From assembly GCA_902796115.1 (NCBI GenBank), contig CADBNX010000542.1:1-6631 (forward strand): a stretch of DNA of 6,631 nt. Reading direction: 5' to 3'. This document shows, one piece after another, positions 6,141 to 6,631 of the stretch. The notes under the pieces are model-generated. The model was not told the origin of the DNA. It searched no databases and worked only from the letters and a program-made list of their open reading frames with translations. Within the stretch, counting starts at the first letter, position 1. Each line of letters begins with the position of its first letter. Source of the stretch: an uncultured Eubacteriales bacterium (lineage in GTDB: Bacteria > Bacillota > Clostridia > Christensenellales > Aristaeellaceae). Both the position numbers and the translations under genes were made by a program.

Positions 6141-6631
6141 ATGGCATATACGCTGATGATAGCGGACGACGACGCGATGATTCGAAAAGGGCTGAGCTGC
6201 CTGATCCCGTGGGAAGAGCTCGGATTCCGACTTTCCGGTGTGTTCGCGGACGGCAAAACCCTGCTTGAGCATCTCCGGGCCGGCGCGGCGGACGCCGTGC
6301 TGACCGATATCCGGATGCACGAAATCACGGGGCTTGACGTGGCGCGCTATGTCTGCGAGCAGCATCTGCCCACGCGGGTCGTGATCCTGAGCGGATACCA
6401 GGAATTCGAATACGCGCAGCAGGCCATCCGCTACGGGGTGCAGGAATATCTGCTCAAGCCCATCGCCATCGACACGCTGACGGATACCTTCATGCGGATC
6501 CGCAGGGAGCTGGATCAGGCCTACGGAGAGCAAACCCTCCGCAGCCGGCTTTCCGACCGGGTGAACCGGCTTGAAAACCGGATGGACCGGATGTTTCTCG
6601 CGGACGCGTACGCCGGACAGCTGGTCAGCGA
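6141..6631 (+). CDS. YesN-type response regulator, N-terminal part (receiver domain; truncated by window edge)
   Basis: The first 163 residues of a two-component response regulator; the frame stays open to the window end. The ATG at 6141 is supported by GAGGTG six nt upstream and by the receiver domain starting at once (MAYTLMIADDDAMIRKG). Receiver landmarks are all present: acidic cluster Asp9-Asp11, phosphoacceptor Asp56 (LTDIRM), Ser84 (ILSGY) and Lys106 (LLKP). LSGYQEFEYAQQAI is characteristic of the YesN group, whose full-length members are usually about 500-540 residues and end in an AraC-type DNA-binding domain. That domain lies beyond this window, so it is expected, not seen. Residues 115-160 are charged and probably helical, rich in Arg, Glu and Leu. 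His60 stands where a proline (Asp+4) is usual. It is divergent from the transporter operon, and YesN-type regulators commonly control neighbouring CUT1 transporters with a YesM-type kinase, so control of this operon is likely. Confidence 0.94.
   Translation, partial: MAYTLMIADDDAMIRKGLSCLIPWEELGFRLSGVFADGKTLLEHLRAGAADAVLTDIRMHEITGLDVARYVCEQHLPTRVVILSGYQEFEYAQQAIRYGVQEYLLKPIAIDTLTDTFMRIRRELDQAYGEQTLRSRLSDRVNRLENRMDRMFLADAYAGQLVS

Noticed and set aside
6006..6533. Minus-strand open frame opposite the response regulator and part of the control region
   Set aside because: The plus strand encodes an unmistakable receiver domain with correct start and ribosome site. The minus frame has no domain and crosses the operator and promoters.
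1..6631. CRISPR array, insertion sequence, phage or toxin-antitoxin genes
   Set aside because: No repeat-spacer pattern, transposase, integrase or small paired genes were seen; every long frame is accounted for by the transporter, oxidoreductase and regulator.

Overview
The window looks like part of a carbohydrate-utilisation locus from a moderately GC-rich, Gram-positive anaerobe, probably a gut or rumen Clostridia lineage. The evidence is strong AGGAGG-type Shine-Dalgarno sites before most genes, a YesN-type response regulator, and a CUT1 sugar transporter of the LplB/YtcP/LipO type common in Firmicutes. The organism assignment is inference; no marker gene is present.

Layout, left to right. 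Positions 1-320 hold no convincing gene. They contain two strong hairpins, one (262-301) placed as the transcription terminator of the operon to its right. Positions 321-5927 are one four-gene operon on the minus strand. In transcription order it encodes a 737-residue cytoplasmic FAD-dependent oxidoreductase (5927-3714), an LplB-like permease (3702-2761), a YtcP-like permease (2767-1850) and an extracytoplasmic solute-binding protein (1808-321). The first two genes are 11 bp apart and the two permease genes overlap. A 41-bp gap with a small GNRA-loop hairpin precedes the binding-protein gene. Positions 5928-6140 are a divergent control region with candidate promoters in both directions, two T5 tracts spaced 10 bp, and a direct repeat with a 20-bp period that looks like an operator. 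A response regulator begins at 6141 on the plus strand and runs off the right edge.

The genes suggest a simple scheme. A surface binding protein captures an oligosaccharide or glycoside and two permeases import it, using an ATPase not encoded here (CUT1 systems often share an MsmX/MsmK-type ATPase). The FAD enzyme probably oxidises the imported compound or a product of it. The divergent regulator is the likely controller and the repeats are its likely binding site. The substrate cannot be read from the sequence, and no glycoside hydrolase or lyase is present.

I see no clearly new multi-gene system. The points most worth following are the operator-like repeat, the oxidoreductase leading a transporter operon, and the unexplained perfect 12-bp hairpin downstream of the operon.
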